Shown one piece after another: positions 11,863 to 21,607 of a stretch of DNA of 64,000 bases. The notes under the pieces were generated by a model, which saw only the letters and a program-made list of their open reading frames with translations, was not told the DNA's origin and did not search any database. This stretch comes from Aquatica leii. Taxonomy: Eukaryota > Arthropoda > Insecta > Coleoptera > Lampyridae. The translations under genes were made by a program, and so were the position numbers. Positions within the stretch are counted from its first letter, which is position 1. Each line of letters opens with the position of its first letter. The stretch is from contig CM069435.1 of assembly GCA_035610365.1 (NCBI GenBank), forward strand, positions 11,831,123 through 11,895,122, in the 5' to 3' direction.

Positions 11863-11880
11863 TGGCGCCCGAGCAGGGAC
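11863..11880 (+). other. Primer binding site
   Basis: TGGCGCCCGAGCAGGGAC begins four bases after the LTR end. It differs by one base from the well-known site complementary to a tRNA-Lys 3' end, so a lysine tRNA primer is likely for minus-strand DNA synthesis. Confidence 0.8.
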
Positions 11881-11964
11881 AGCATTTTCGTGTAACAGAA
11901 ATAGTTTGTAATTTGTACTTTGAATTGATTTTGTTTATTATTTGAAATTGCATAAATTGTTATA

Positions 11965-13224
11965 ATGGGTAAATCAGATATTCTACTAGTAGCTTTAAAA
12001 AGCGAAAGGGAAGATTTGTTCGCAAATATTCAAGCAATCTATGACCAATCTCTCTCGTTAACAATTGATACATTGTCTGATTTCACAAGTCAATACAATC
12101 GACTGTCTAAATTAGAAGACAAATTCGAAATAGTTACCCAACGTATTAGGGAAACTAACGCCCTTATTGTTGACGTTTCTTTGCATTTAAACACATTACA
12201 GGCTAGTAATGCTGTTATTGATTTGATTGATAAAATTCGAAATAAATATTCGAAATTGACTGCATCATCTGCAAGTTCACCTGTTTTAGCAAATGCTAAC
12301 TCAGTAGTAAATTTGTCGACGTCATCTACGTCACTTCCTCGTATAGAATTGCCTACTTTTAGTGGTCAGCTAAATGAATGGCCAAATTTCATTTCGTTAT
12401 TTGATTCGTTAGTGGATTCTAATCCAAACATTTCGGAAACATCTAAGTTTCATTATTTGCGTACTTCTTTAAAACATGAAGCACTTTCGGTCATTTCTAA
12501 TTTTTTGTTAGAACCTCAAAACTACCAATTAGCTTTAGTAGCTTTGAAAAATCGTTATCAAAATAAACGTAGACTAGCTTCTATGTATCTCGATCGTATA
12601 TTTGATTTTAAACCAATTACAAATGGTTCTTGTCAAAACTTAAATTCGTTTTTGTCAATTCATGAAGGCAACATCAAAGCTTTAGATGTCCTTGGTATAT
12701 CGGACGTTGGAGATTTCTTCAAACTCCAATTAGCATTACGCAATTTAGATCATGGTTCTCGTAGAGCTTTTGAGGAGCAATGTTCTTCGCAAGACATTCC
12801 GTCGTATTCAGATTTGATTTGTTTTATAACCGAAAGAAGTCGTAAATTATCTCTCATGGCCACTGCTAAGCCAAGCCGAGACACACATTCGACATCTCGA
12901 ACCTCGAGGAAGGTTTATTCAATTTCGAAAACTCTTAGTAAAAGTATTTTGAAACCTAAACCAAAGGAAATTGTCAAAAATACTATCGTATCGTCTAGAA
13001 CTGAACCAGTTCCATCGTCGTCAAAACAAATTTGTTCGTCCATTGAATTCTCGAAACCCGTAATTGACTCGGAGGAAATAGTTAGACCACTTCTTCTGTG
13101 CTTTAACTGTAAAGGACCTCATTTATTCAAACATTGTGACAAACCAATCGACTTACATTGCCATTCATGTGGAAAACCAGGAATTACAAAATTGAAATGT
13201 CCTAATTGTAATCCAAAAAACTAG
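11965..13224 (+). CDS. gag: Gag protein of the LTR retrotransposon (DUF1759-like)
   Basis: 419 codons, starting at the first ATG after the LTR leader. Residues 1-110 are predicted helical and polar. Residues about 128-250 ('LPRIELPTFSGQLNEWPNF', 'FHYLRTSLKHEAL', 'LKNRYQNKRRLASMYLDRIF') match the gag domain catalogued as DUF1759, which is best known from BEL/Pao elements. The C-terminus carries two cysteine motifs: C-F-N-C-x3-H-x4-C, then C-H-S-C-G-K-P-G-I-x4-C, in which the His of a normal zinc knuckle is replaced by Ile, followed by C-P-N-C. Gag forms the particle and binds RNA. The TAG stop lies directly after an A-AAA-AAC slippery heptamer, so a share of ribosomes should continue into pol. 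Domain assignment is by eye. Confidence 0.9.
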   Translation: MGKSDILLVALKSEREDLFANIQAIYDQSLSLTIDTLSDFTSQYNRLSKLEDKFEIVTQRIRETNALIVDVSLHLNTLQASNAVIDLIDKIRNKYSKLTASSASSPVLANANSVVNLSTSSTSLPRIELPTFSGQLNEWPNFISLFDSLVDSNPNISETSKFHYLRTSLKHEALSVISNFLLEPQNYQLALVALKNRYQNKRRLASMYLDRIFDFKPITNGSCQNLNSFLSIHEGNIKALDVLGISDVGDFFKLQLALRNLDHGSRRAFEEQCSSQDIPSYSDLICFITERSRKLSLMATAKPSRDTHSTSRTSRKVYSISKTLSKSILKPKPKEIVKNTIVSSRTEPVPSSSKQICSSIEFSKPVIDSEEIVRPLLLCFNCKGPHLFKHCDKPIDLHCHSCGKPGITKLKCPNCNPKN

Positions 13225-13271
13225 TTGGGAGGTCTAGTTTTAGAACCGGCCAGACTTCCACTTTAGGTTCT
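13215..13271 (+). promoter_or_regulatory. -1 programmed frameshift site with candidate H-type pseudoknot
   Basis: The heptamer A AAA AAC (13215-13221) is phased X-XXY-YYZ in the gag frame, and the gag stop TAG follows at once (13222-13224). The -1 frame is exactly the pol frame, which is open from 13212. Four bases downstream, 13226-13235 (TGGGAGGTCT) pairs with 13252-13260 (AGACTTCCA): nine pairs with one G-U and one bulged G. Loop bases 13242-13247 (AGAACC) pair perfectly with 13266-13271 (GGTTCT). Together these have the layout of an H-type pseudoknot. Slippery site, phase and stop are seen directly; the fold is inferred. Confidence 0.82.
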
Positions 13272-13346
13272 CAGAGTCTTATTGTAAATAGTAGTTTAGT
13301 TAATTGTAGTAATTCGAAAATTGTTGTTGATAGTAGTAATAGTTCG

Positions 13347-16300
13347 TTGAAATTAGTTGGACGTTCGTTAGATAACTCATCACAAATAGTTAGTGCGATG
13401 ACAGTTATGAATGCTCCCACTTCGAATATTCCAAAAGCGGAAATTTGTAGATTGAAGCCAATAGCTAAACAATGGTTTCTCCCAGTATTGTTAGCGGATC
13501 ATAGTGAATCCAAAACTTTTTTCGTAGTATTTGATAGTGGTTCTAGTCTGTCTTATGTAGGGAAAGACACGGCTACCACACTTTTATCGTTAGGATACAA
13601 ACCTACTAGAGTTGTACCATTTTTCGCTGAGTCAGCAAACTCAGACACTACAACAATTACAGAAGTTTTTGTTATTTCATTGTATCTTGGGAAACGGAAA
13701 TTTACTTTCCAGTTTTTCCATTTGCCCTCGTTATCGGTGTCGTTATTGTTTGGTTTGGATAATATTTCGAAATCGAAGATATGTACCAATTCACATTTGG
13801 ATACATGGTGGTTTGAGGACGATCCTCAAAATCAATTTGAATTTCTTTTAAATGTGCCTGATTGTCACAAACAACCTAGTTATGGTATTTTTCCTTTCAA
13901 TTCGTTTGAAAAGGAAATTTTGGATAAAGTAATTAAGGAAGGTGTGGAAAAGGTAGAATCATCTACAGAATTTACTCCTAACTTAGTACACAATATTGAA
14001 ATAGTTGATGATAGTTGTCCTCTTAAACAGAAGGCCTATCAATATTCGCCTAAAGTTTTAGAATCGATGCATCTTGGATTAGATCGATTACTAGAAAAAG
14101 GATTTGTCGAACCTTGTCGTAGTCTGTGGTGTTCACCAGTAGTTATGGTACGAAAAGGTGATAGTTATAGATTTTGCATTGATTTTAGGAAAATCAATGC
14201 TATCGCTCGTAAAGATTCGTATCCTCTTCCGTACATGACTAATTTGTTAGATAGTCTTCGTCAAGCTAAGTATTTGTCGAAAATAGATCTTAAACAGGCT
14301 TTTCATCAAGTCCCGTTAGCAAACGAAACCAGTAAAGATTTAACTGCATTCATAGTTCCAGGTCGTGGTTTATTCCGTTACAAAGTAATGCCTTTTGGGC
14401 TTACTAATGCACCGGCAACTTTCCAAAGGTTGGCTGATGATATTTTTGGTCCTGAGTTACATCCATATGTATCTGTGTTTTTGGACGATATTTTGATTTG
14501 TACTCCTACTTTCGAAACTCATTGTGAAATGCTTAGCGAAGTTTTTAATAGATTGCATTCTGCAGGTCTTAAAATAAATCTGGAGAAATGTGAATTTGGT
14601 TGTAAAGAAGTTAAATACTTAGGTTATCGTGTAAACGAACATGGTCTTACCGTTGATCCAGATAAGGTCAGTTCAGTTGTTTCGTTCCCAGCTCCAAAGA
14701 ATGTAAAGCAGTTACGCACATTCTTAGGTATGGCAGGATGGTATAGGAGATTCATTGAAAACTTCTCCACATTGGTGTCGCCTCTTTCTAGATTGTTAAA
14801 GAAAAATTCTTTATGGGAATGGGGTGTGGAACAAAATCAAGCTTTTGAAAATTTGAAAATTATTCTTTCGTCAGCTCCTATTTTAGCAAGACCCGATTTT
14901 AGTTTGCCATTCACTCTGCAATGTGACGCGAGTAATACTGGTATAGGCGCAGTTTTAACTCAAGTTCATGATGGTCACGAACGTGTTATTGCATACTCAT
15001 CTCGTTCTTTGTCTAAAGCAGAACAAAACTATTCCGTTACAGAAAAGGAATGTTTAGCTGTGTTGTTTGGTATCGAACGTAATCGTCATTATTTAGAAGG
15101 TTACAAATTTCAGGTGATTTCAGATCACGCTAGTTTGAAATGGTTGCTTAATTTAAAAAACCCCACTGGTCGTCTAGCTCGTTGGTCCTTGCGATTGCAG
15201 GTGTTTGATTTTGAAATTTTGTATAGAAAAGGCTCGTTGAATTGTGTAGCCGATGCCTTATCTCGTAGACATGAAAATGTCAGTCTGCTAAATTTGGTAA
15301 ATAACACTGAAAACGCTTGGTACAATCGAAAGTTTCATAAAGTCAGTAGTTCGCCAGATTTGCATCCCGATTGGAAAATAGAGTCTAATCGTTTGTATTG
15401 TTTTAGAAAATGCTTTTTGAAAGGTGAATTAGAAGATCCTAGTGAGGATTGGAAATTAGTAGTTCCCTATTCAAATAGACTTGAATTGTTGAAAAGTTGT
15501 CATGACAATATTAGGTCAGGTCACTTAGGAGTCGATAAGACACATTGGAGATTAGGTAGACTTTATTTTTGGCCTAACATGTACTCGGACGTACAGCGTT
15601 ATGTCAAACATTGTAATACTTGTCAGAGAGTGAAACCCTCTAATCAATCTTCGTATGGGAAAATGTTTCCTCGTTATTTGGTTAAACCGTTTGATATTGT
15701 ATCAACCGATTTAATGGGTCCATTTCCACGTAGTAGTAAAGGAAATGTGTATTTGTTGGTATTTCAAGATCTTTTCACAAGATGGATTGAAATTATTCCT
15801 ATTCGTAGAGCCACTTCGTCTGTTATTGCAGAAAAATTTCGTTCTTGTATATTGAATCGCTTTGGCTATCCTCGAGTTTTGTTGTCTGATAATGCCAAAA
15901 ATCTTGTTAGTGCATTGATCAAAGATTTAGCACGTGACTGTAATATAGAGTTACAGAACACACCATATTATCATTCACAAGCTAACCCTACAGAACGTAG
16001 TAATAGGAACATCAAACAGTTGATAGTTAGTTATCTTGAAGATAATCATCAACATTGGGATAAACACTTGAGTGAGATTCAGTTCGCCCTTAACTCGTCG
16101 GTTCAGGAGTCAACAAAGTATTCTCCTGCATTTTTAAATTTTGGTAGAGAGCTTAGGACAGGCAATGAAAAACTCGTTTCTAAGCCAAATCTTGTTGATA
16201 GTGATTCGTCTATATCACTTAGTAATTGGGCTAATAGAATTTCCAAATTGAAAGACATATATGTAAGTGCTGAGCAAAATATGCTCAAAGCTAGTCAAAC

Positions 16301-16550
16301 CCAAAGTACTCGTTATAATCTTCGTAAGAGAGATTCTCATTTCAAGATTGGTGATAAAGTTCTTAGAAAATCTTTTCACTTGTCTTCGGAAAAAGTAGCT
16401 TCCAAGTTATTTCCTCTATGGGAAGGTCCCTTTGTAGTTGTAGATGTTAGTCAAACAGGAATTAGTACCTTGAATACTTTCGATGGTAAACCAGCCGGAG
16501 TATGGCACCCATCGAAGTTGAAATCGTATAGCTATCCAAATAGCACATAG
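13347..16550 (+). CDS. pol: Pol polyprotein: protease, RT, RNase H, integrase
   Basis: 1067 codons from the first ATG, but the frame is open from 13212 and is probably entered by -1 frameshifting from gag, so the true product starts earlier. Residue positions count from the ATG. Aspartic protease: F-D-S-G-S (Asp63). RT: 'DSYRFCIDFRKIN', 'SKIDLKQAFHQVPL', 'MPFGLTNAPATFQ', and the catalytic F-L-D-D at 378-381. RNase H: 'LQCDASNTGIGAVL' (Asp527), Glu in 'TEKECLAVL', Asp593 in 'ISDHASLKW'. Integrase zinc domain: His719, His726, Cys756, Cys759; catalytic triad Asp788 ('STDLMGP'), Asp848 ('LSDNA') and Glu883 ('PTERSNR'), with 34 residues between the last two. The order RT-RH-IN and F-L-D-D place it in Ty3/gypsy. 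All catalytic residues are present. Confidence 0.95.
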   Translation: MKLVGRSLDNSSQIVSAMTVMNAPTSNIPKAEICRLKPIAKQWFLPVLLADHSESKTFFVVFDSGSSLSYVGKDTATTLLSLGYKPTRVVPFFAESANSDTTTITEVFVISLYLGKRKFTFQFFHLPSLSVSLLFGLDNISKSKICTNSHLDTWWFEDDPQNQFEFLLNVPDCHKQPSYGIFPFNSFEKEILDKVIKEGVEKVESSTEFTPNLVHNIEIVDDSCPLKQKAYQYSPKVLESMHLGLDRLLEKGFVEPCRSLWCSPVVMVRKGDSYRFCIDFRKINAIARKDSYPLPYMTNLLDSLRQAKYLSKIDLKQAFHQVPLANETSKDLTAFIVPGRGLFRYKVMPFGLTNAPATFQRLADDIFGPELHPYVSVFLDDILICTPTFETHCEMLSEVFNRLHSAGLKINLEKCEFGCKEVKYLGYRVNEHGLTVDPDKVSSVVSFPAPKNVKQLRTFLGMAGWYRRFIENFSTLVSPLSRLLKKNSLWEWGVEQNQAFENLKIILSSAPILARPDFSLPFTLQCDASNTGIGAVLTQVHDGHERVIAYSSRSLSKAEQNYSVTEKECLAVLFGIERNRHYLEGYKFQVISDHASLKWLLNLKNPTGRLARWSLRLQVFDFEILYRKGSLNCVADALSRRHENVSLLNLVNNTENAWYNRKFHKVSSSPDLHPDWKIESNRLYCFRKCFLKGELEDPSEDWKLVVPYSNRLELLKSCHDNIRSGHLGVDKTHWRLGRLYFWPNMYSDVQRYVKHCNTCQRVKPSNQSSYGKMFPRYLVKPFDIVSTDLMGPFPRSSKGNVYLLVFQDLFTRWIEIIPIRRATSSVIAEKFRSCILNRFGYPRVLLSDNAKNLVSALIKDLARDCNIELQNTPYYHSQANPTERSNRNIKQLIVSYLEDNHQHWDKHLSEIQFALNSSVQESTKYSPAFLNFGRELRTGNEKLVSKPNLVDSDSSISLSNWANRISKLKDIYVSAEQNMLKASQTQSTRYNLRKRDSHFKIGDKVLRKSFHLSSEKVASKLFPLWEGPFVVVDVSQTGISTLNTFDGKPAGVWHPSKLKSYSYPNST

Positions 16551-16585
16551 GTCACACATCTTCAGTAACCTATGGGTTCAACGCT

Positions 16586-16594
16586 GGAGGGGGA
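16586..16594 (+). other. Polypurine tract
   Basis: GGAGGGGGA lies two bases before the 3' LTR and is the expected primer for plus-strand DNA synthesis. Confidence 0.85.
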
Positions 16595-16596
16595 TG

Positions 16597-17868
16597 TGTA
16601 ACGCCTGAGTTTGAAATTTTATATTGTCGCTCGAACCCATACGTTTTATAGCACGCCTATGGTTTGAAGCCTTTGAGTTAATTTAAATATCGTAGGTCGC
16701 GCAAGATCGTCATGCGCGAATACCAATCGTTCGTTCTTTTTCAATTGTGTAATTCGCAAAGCAACACGTTGATTTAGCTCTTAAGCCTTCTTAATGTAAT
16801 TAAAAGGGTAAGAATTCGTTAAAATTGTTGAATTTATTGTAATTTCGTTTTGTCGTTAATAGCTTTTAAGATTTCGTTGTTGAAAATTGATTTGGATCGA
16901 ATATTTAGTCGAAAATCGAAATGAAGCATGGCACATTTGGTTATGGAAAATGGCGTCATCCCTTTGTAATATTGATCCAATTTCGTAAATCGTAAATCTC
17001 GTTAGAATTGGAAGTAGCATCCCAATTGAGATATCGTCGTAGCATAATTGGAATTCGCTTTTATGTCTACAAATCGTTGTTATCGTATTGAAGAATTACA
17101 TTTTCTGGAGTCGCAGAAGCTGTAAATTTCCATTGAGTATCGCATTGTCGATAAGGAAACTTCAATGTTTGACCTTGTCAAACCATTACATACATAAGGT
17201 ATAAAAATTCGTTATTTCGTTGATCGTATAAGTTTAGAAGGATGTACATTGATTGCATCTCTTCACACTCTCATTCGTTGTAATTGAATTTGAAAATTTA
17301 AATAGAAGCCTTTGTCGTCAGAAGACAAAGAAATCGCTAATTCGTAAATAGAGTAATAATATTTAGCTTTCGTCGTAAGACGAAACATCGTAATATTTGC
17401 TTTTTGTTGTTTGATCGTATGGATCGAAATTGATTTTGATAAATTGGCATCGAAACTTTGTAAATAATTTAGTTGATAAACTTGTGAAAGACAGATCTGA
17501 TCTTAGTTGAAATTAGTTTAAATTTAGTAGTAGTTATTTATCGAAAAGATAATTATTTGATTTATTTTCATGTATATAAACTTGTAATCTTTGTACATAT
17601 GTTATAAATTGTTCGATTTATATTTCTTTTGTTGCTTGTTGAATTTGTGCATTTAGTAAATAGATTTGTTTATTTGATCTTGTGTTTATTAATTTGTTGC
17701 AACAGAAATTGAATGCACAAGTTTTAATAAAATTTGTTATTGATCTGTTACCTGAACATGCGAATTCCCCTATACATAAAAAGAAGTTCAATGATCGTAG
17801 TTGTTCAAATTGTTGTTTCGTATTGATTAATATAGTAAACGCTGATATTGTCGTCATCGGTGGTTATA
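16597..17868 (+). repeat. 3' LTR
   Basis: Same length as the 5' LTR (1272 bp). Seven substitutions were seen by aligning the two copies, with no indels. It is followed by AAAG, the second copy of the target duplication, and then by the rest of the Tigger transposase. Confidence 0.93.
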
Positions 17869-18540
17869 AAAGGATTCAATATTTTAGATACCATTAAGAA
17901 CGCTCGTGATTCGTGGGATAAGGTCAAAATCTCAACACTCAAAGGAGTATGGGATAACTTTGAAGGTTTCGAAACTGCAGTGGATAATGTAACGACAGAA
18001 GTTGTATACATAGCAAGGGAGTTAAACCTTGAAATTGACCCTGAAGATGTGACGCAATTGCTGGCATCTCACGATAAACCTTTAACAGACGAGGATTTAC
18101 TTTTGTTGGGCGAACAAAGTAAATTACTTGTAGAGGCTGAATCTGCTGTCGATGGTGATGAAGATGCAGACATCATACCGGAAATGAGTACGAAGGATTT
18201 GGAAAATTATGTAGGCTTACTGGAAACAGTTGAGAAAGGTTTTGAAAGAATTGACAACAATTTTGAGAGAAGTTCGAAAGTGGGCAAAACATTAACAAAC
18301 GGCAGAGCATGTTACATTGAAATACTTCGTAAACGAAATAGACACTAAATGAAACAAACATTATTAGCATCTTATTTTAAGCCAGTACCCTTGCCACCCA
18401 CACCATCAACTCATATCCTTCTCCTACCATTATACAACCATCTACTTCAGCGCAAGACTCTCCACTAAGCAAGAGACTTAGATTCGTTAAAGGCTCAGAT
18501 GACGAATCTCCACTATCTCGTTCAGCCTTCCTTCAATAAT
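17869..18540 (+). pseudogene. Pogo/Tigger transposase, part 2 (3' of the LTR element)
   Basis: Continues the transposase broken at 10586. It reads 'KGFNILDTIKNARDSWDKVK', 'TLKGVWDNF' and a long acidic stretch ('EIDPEDVTQLLASHDKPLT', 'DEDLLLLGEQ'), then 'ENYVGLLETVEKGFERIDNN', ending with a stop at 18346-18348. This C-terminal acidic region is typical of Tigger transposases after the DDE domain. The following bases (18360-18540) still read Ser/Pro/Thr-rich in a shifted frame, as in Tigger C-termini. This part is far better preserved than part 1. The 3' terminal inverted repeat was not located. Confidence 0.82.
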
Positions 18541-19192
18541 ATTAATAAATTCATTACTACCACATCAAAAAAAATCTCTGTTTATATAATTCGGTTTGTT
18601 CCCTGCGACCTTTTTTCGGACGCTTTACAACGCAACTAACGAGTCTTTCAGGTTAGCTTTAGATTAATGCCGGTAATGATCCCATCTAGTGTTTAAATAT
18701 ATAATACATCGGTAATATAACTATAAAACCGGCTTCCAAAACGGTCTGTATACCTGCGCTACAGAAGTTTCTAATTCGACCCTTGCAGTTGTACCTTCAA
18801 AATACGATTTCACTCTAAACTAATTTGAATGTCAAAAAACCTTTTCAGGGGCACATTCTAAACTCTTCAAAGATAGCAAGAAGTACCAGAAATACCTAAT
18901 TGTTACTTGCGCCTTTGCTGTTCAGATATTAGTGAACACAGATTTATTTAATCAATAAGCGAGTACCGACAAGCTTAATTAAAGAATGAATACACAGAAC
19001 ATCAAAGTCAAACATATATAATCAAATTTTTGAGAATACGTTTAGAAAATTATTGTAATCATACTCAACAAATTTCACGATAAACCAAGTAATACATTTT
19101 AGAGCTATAGAACTATCTAACAACATAACTCCGATCCGTCTCATTTTCTCTCTGAAACTTTAATTTTATCTGTCTTCAAAGAAGTTGTCAAG
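18541..19192. other. No recognised gene
   Basis: AT-rich sequence between the Tigger remnant and the hAT remnant. It probably contains their outer ends, but I could not identify paired termini. Confidence 0.4.
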
Positions 19193-20031
19193 ATTATGAT
19201 TATCCAAGAAGCCACTAATCAAATTAAAAAAATACCTTCATCAGCAGATACGATCTCACGTCGCAATAATGATATTTCTTGCGACATTGAATCAACGTTA
19301 ACTGAAAAATTAAGGCTTAGTGGAGTTTTTGCGCTACAAGTTGACGAGTCTACTAATGTCAGTGATGACGCGCATCTCATCTCATATATGAGGTACACTG
19401 ACGAATATGGCATAATTTGGCCTGCTACTACCCGGTTCTACCATTGGAGAAGAAATAAGTAACAGACCAGTATTTCAGTGAGCATAATTTGGAATGGCAC
19501 AACTGCATACGCATTTGCACAGACGGAGCAGCAGCTATGACACGAAAAATTAAGGAATTTGTAATTAGGGATTCTGAAAAAAATTCTAAAATTAACAATT
19601 TACATTTCTTTTACACAGGGAAGCACTGATGAGGAAATATCTGCGTAATGAATTGCCTCTCTTATAAGAAGTTGTCAAAATTGTCAATTACATAAAGTCA
19701 CAACCTCTGAACTCGCGTCTGTTTAATGTACTGTATCAGAAATAAGAGGAAATTATTAGTCACTTTTGTTTCATACAGAAGTACGATGGCTTTCTCGCAC
19801 AAATGTGCTTTATCCGATTTACGAACTAAAAAATGAAACTCAGGCGTTTGTAGAGACAGAAGAATCAGATTCTGCTTCTTTGTTTAAAAAAAGAGAATGG
19901 GTAGCAAAACTCGCATATCTGGCAGGTTTACTCGCTCATTTAAATGAGCTCAACCATACAATGCAAGGCAGGAATTCTAATAATTTAACGTCATGGGACA
20001 AGACTGAAAGTTTTTGCGCTAAGTTGGAGTT
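19193..20031 (+). pseudogene. hAT transposase (ZBED5/SCAND3-like), part 1
   Basis: Fragments in order: 'SSADTISRRNNDISCDIEST', 'LRLSGVFALQVDESTNVSDD' with the first catalytic Asp (D-E-S-T), 'SYMRYTDE', then in another frame 'ICTDGAAAMTRKIKEF' with the second Asp. After a deleted stretch come 'FHTEVRWLSRTNVLYPIYEL' and 'EWVAKLAYLAGLLAHLNELN', 'MQGRNSNNLTSWDK', 'SFCAKLE'. This is the order in the hAT transposases related to vertebrate ZBED5/SCAND3-type genes. Several stops and shifts are present. It breaks inside the codons for K-L-E, where a non-LTR element is inserted, and resumes at 21608. Confidence 0.82.
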
Positions 20032-21607
20032 TTTTTTTTTTAAGTTTTAACTTTATTCGTTGCCATTTGGCTTACAAATTTGATCGTGCTATATATACAT
20101 ATATAATACATTTTCTTATCCCTTCTCCCCCCTTAACTTTTTCCTCCTGCTCCATACTTCCTCCATCCATTCCGCTCCTTTTCCGTTTTCATCTAAGATT
20201 TCCTCTATTTTCATCACCTCTTCTCTTTGTTCCCTGCATTTCTGTCTCATGTGGTTAAGGTCTTCCGTTTCTTCTCCACATAGCCTGCACATCTTTTCTG
20301 GTTCTTCTTTCCAATATTTGTTCCCTAACTCCTCGTTGCCACATCTGAACCTTGCTACCATTTTTTTTTTGTTGCTTTTAATCTCTCTATCTTTTAAATA
20401 TTCCGGCACTCCTTCACCCTTGATATTTTTATAATTTCTATTATATCTGCCCTCTTTTATCTTTGTCCATCTTTCTTGTTTTTCGATGTCTCTATCTCTC
20501 CTTATTATTTCTTCCCTTATCCTTACTCCCTCTTCTCTTAATCTCTCCACTTCTTAACTCGCGTACCCGTTTCTTTTGTAATACTCTTCTCTGCCCTCCT
20601 GCCCGTACTTCACTTTCCCTCCCTTTATCTCTTTCCAACATTCTTGCAGTATTTTGCAATCTGTTCTTTCCCTCATTTCTTCCTCGTATTTTATTGCTCT
20701 TTTTCCTGTCTCTACCCTTATTTTTTCTATCTGTACCTCCTCTCTCACAATATACCCCGGTGTATCCCTGTCCAATCCTAACACCCATCTCCAGTATTTT
20801 TCCTGTAGCCCCTCTACCTCCCTTCACTCCTTGCAGCCCCATATTTCCGCTTCATACATTACCACCCCTTTATTAATTTTTCAATCAACAATTTTCTTTT
20901 TTTTTTATTTCCATCTTGAATACTCTTTCCCCCACACCCCAGACTTGTCTTATTAGCCTGTTTCCTTTCTTCACCCTTTCCTTTATGTGTTCTCCCTCTT
21001 TATTATCCTGTTTCATCGTGTAGCCCAGGTATGTAAATTCCTTCACTTGTTGCACTTTCTCATCACTCCATATCCACTCCTCTCTTTTTCTCTTCCCCCT
21101 CCTTTTCTAAATATCATTATCTTTGTTTTCTCCGTGTTTACTTCCATTTCTTTTTTTTCATATATTTTTCTAGCGTTTTCATCATCTCTTTCATTTCCTT
21201 TTCCTCCTTAGCCACCAGCACTATGTCATCCGCATACGCCAACGACCATACCTTAGCTTTCCCTACCACTATCCCTCCTGTCTGTTGTCCTCTCATTGTC
21301 TCTTCCAGATCCCCCGTATATACTGAGAACAGGCTTGGGCTCAGTGGACATCCCTGCCTCAACCCTCTCTTTGTGATGAATTTCTCACTCTCTTCCCCAT
21401 TAACTTTAACCCTGCTCCTCGTTTCTTCGTATATTTCCTCTATTCTTTGTATTAATCTTTCATGTATTTTTTTTCTTTTCATATATTCCCACAGCTTTTC
21501 CCTATTCACGAATAGTGCCACCATTTTCCCTCTTTTTTTTCTAGTTCTTTATTTGCTAAGTGTATCAGTATATATATGTTGTCTATCGCCCTTCTTCCTT
21601 TTCTGAA
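20032..21607 (-). mobile_element. 5'-truncated non-LTR retrotransposon inserted in hAT
   Basis: A minus-strand insertion flanked by a perfect 11-bp target duplication, AAGTTGGAGTT (20021-20031 and 21608-21618). It begins on the left with a T run, the complement of a poly-A tail, as expected for this orientation. Removing it and one duplicate rejoins the hAT frame (K-L-E-L-W). The plus strand is strikingly pyrimidine-rich because the coding strand is full of Arg, Lys and Glu codons using AGA, AAG, GAG and GAA. Coding content is described below. The 5' end is truncated inside the RT domain. Confidence 0.88.
20116..21524 (-). pseudogene. Reverse transcriptase C-terminal half and cysteine motif of the non-LTR element
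   Basis: Reading the minus strand from 21524: 'MVALFVNREKLWEYMKRKK', 'RGLRQGCPLSPSLFSVY' (the G-x-x-Q-G-C-P motif) and 'LAYADDIVLVAKEEKEMKEM' (catalytic Y-A-D-D), then a gap with frame breaks. Later blocks are 'AEIWGCKEW'-like sequence, 'MLGLDRDTPGYIVREE', 'AIKYEEEMRERTDCKILQEC', and a final block of 144 codons (20116-20550) with 'MVARFRCGNEELGNKYWKEE' and a C-terminal 'CRLCGEETEDLNHMRQKC' zinc motif. This resembles multicopy insect elements of the R1/LOA/I-like group; exact clade uncertain. The RT copies RNA into DNA at the cut target. Stops at about 20550 and elsewhere make it inactive. Confidence 0.8.

Larger units (their letters stand above)
10587..17868 (+). mobile_element. Complete Ty3/gypsy-type LTR retrotransposon inserted in the Tigger transposase
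   Basis: The parts are all present: two 1272-bp LTRs, primer binding site, gag, pol with protease, RT, RNase H and integrase in that order, a polypurine tract, and a short target duplication. AAAG is duplicated (10583-10586 and 17869-17872; AAAAG if the end is placed one base earlier). Removing the element and one duplicate rejoins the Tigger frame as Ser-Lys-Gly-Phe. By direct comparison the LTRs differ at 7 of 1272 positions (about 0.55%), so the insertion is young relative to everything around it. There is no envelope ORF between pol and the 3' LTR. gag and pol are uninterrupted, so the copy could be autonomous. Confidence 0.93.

Noticed and set aside
13553..13851. Open frames antisense to and overlapping the pol gene
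   Set aside because: The pol frame carries clear protease and RT motifs; these frames show none.
20067..21606. Several long plus-strand open frames rich in Ser, Leu, Pro and Phe
   Set aside because: They are the pyrimidine-rich complement of the minus-strand retroelement, which has real RT and zinc motifs.
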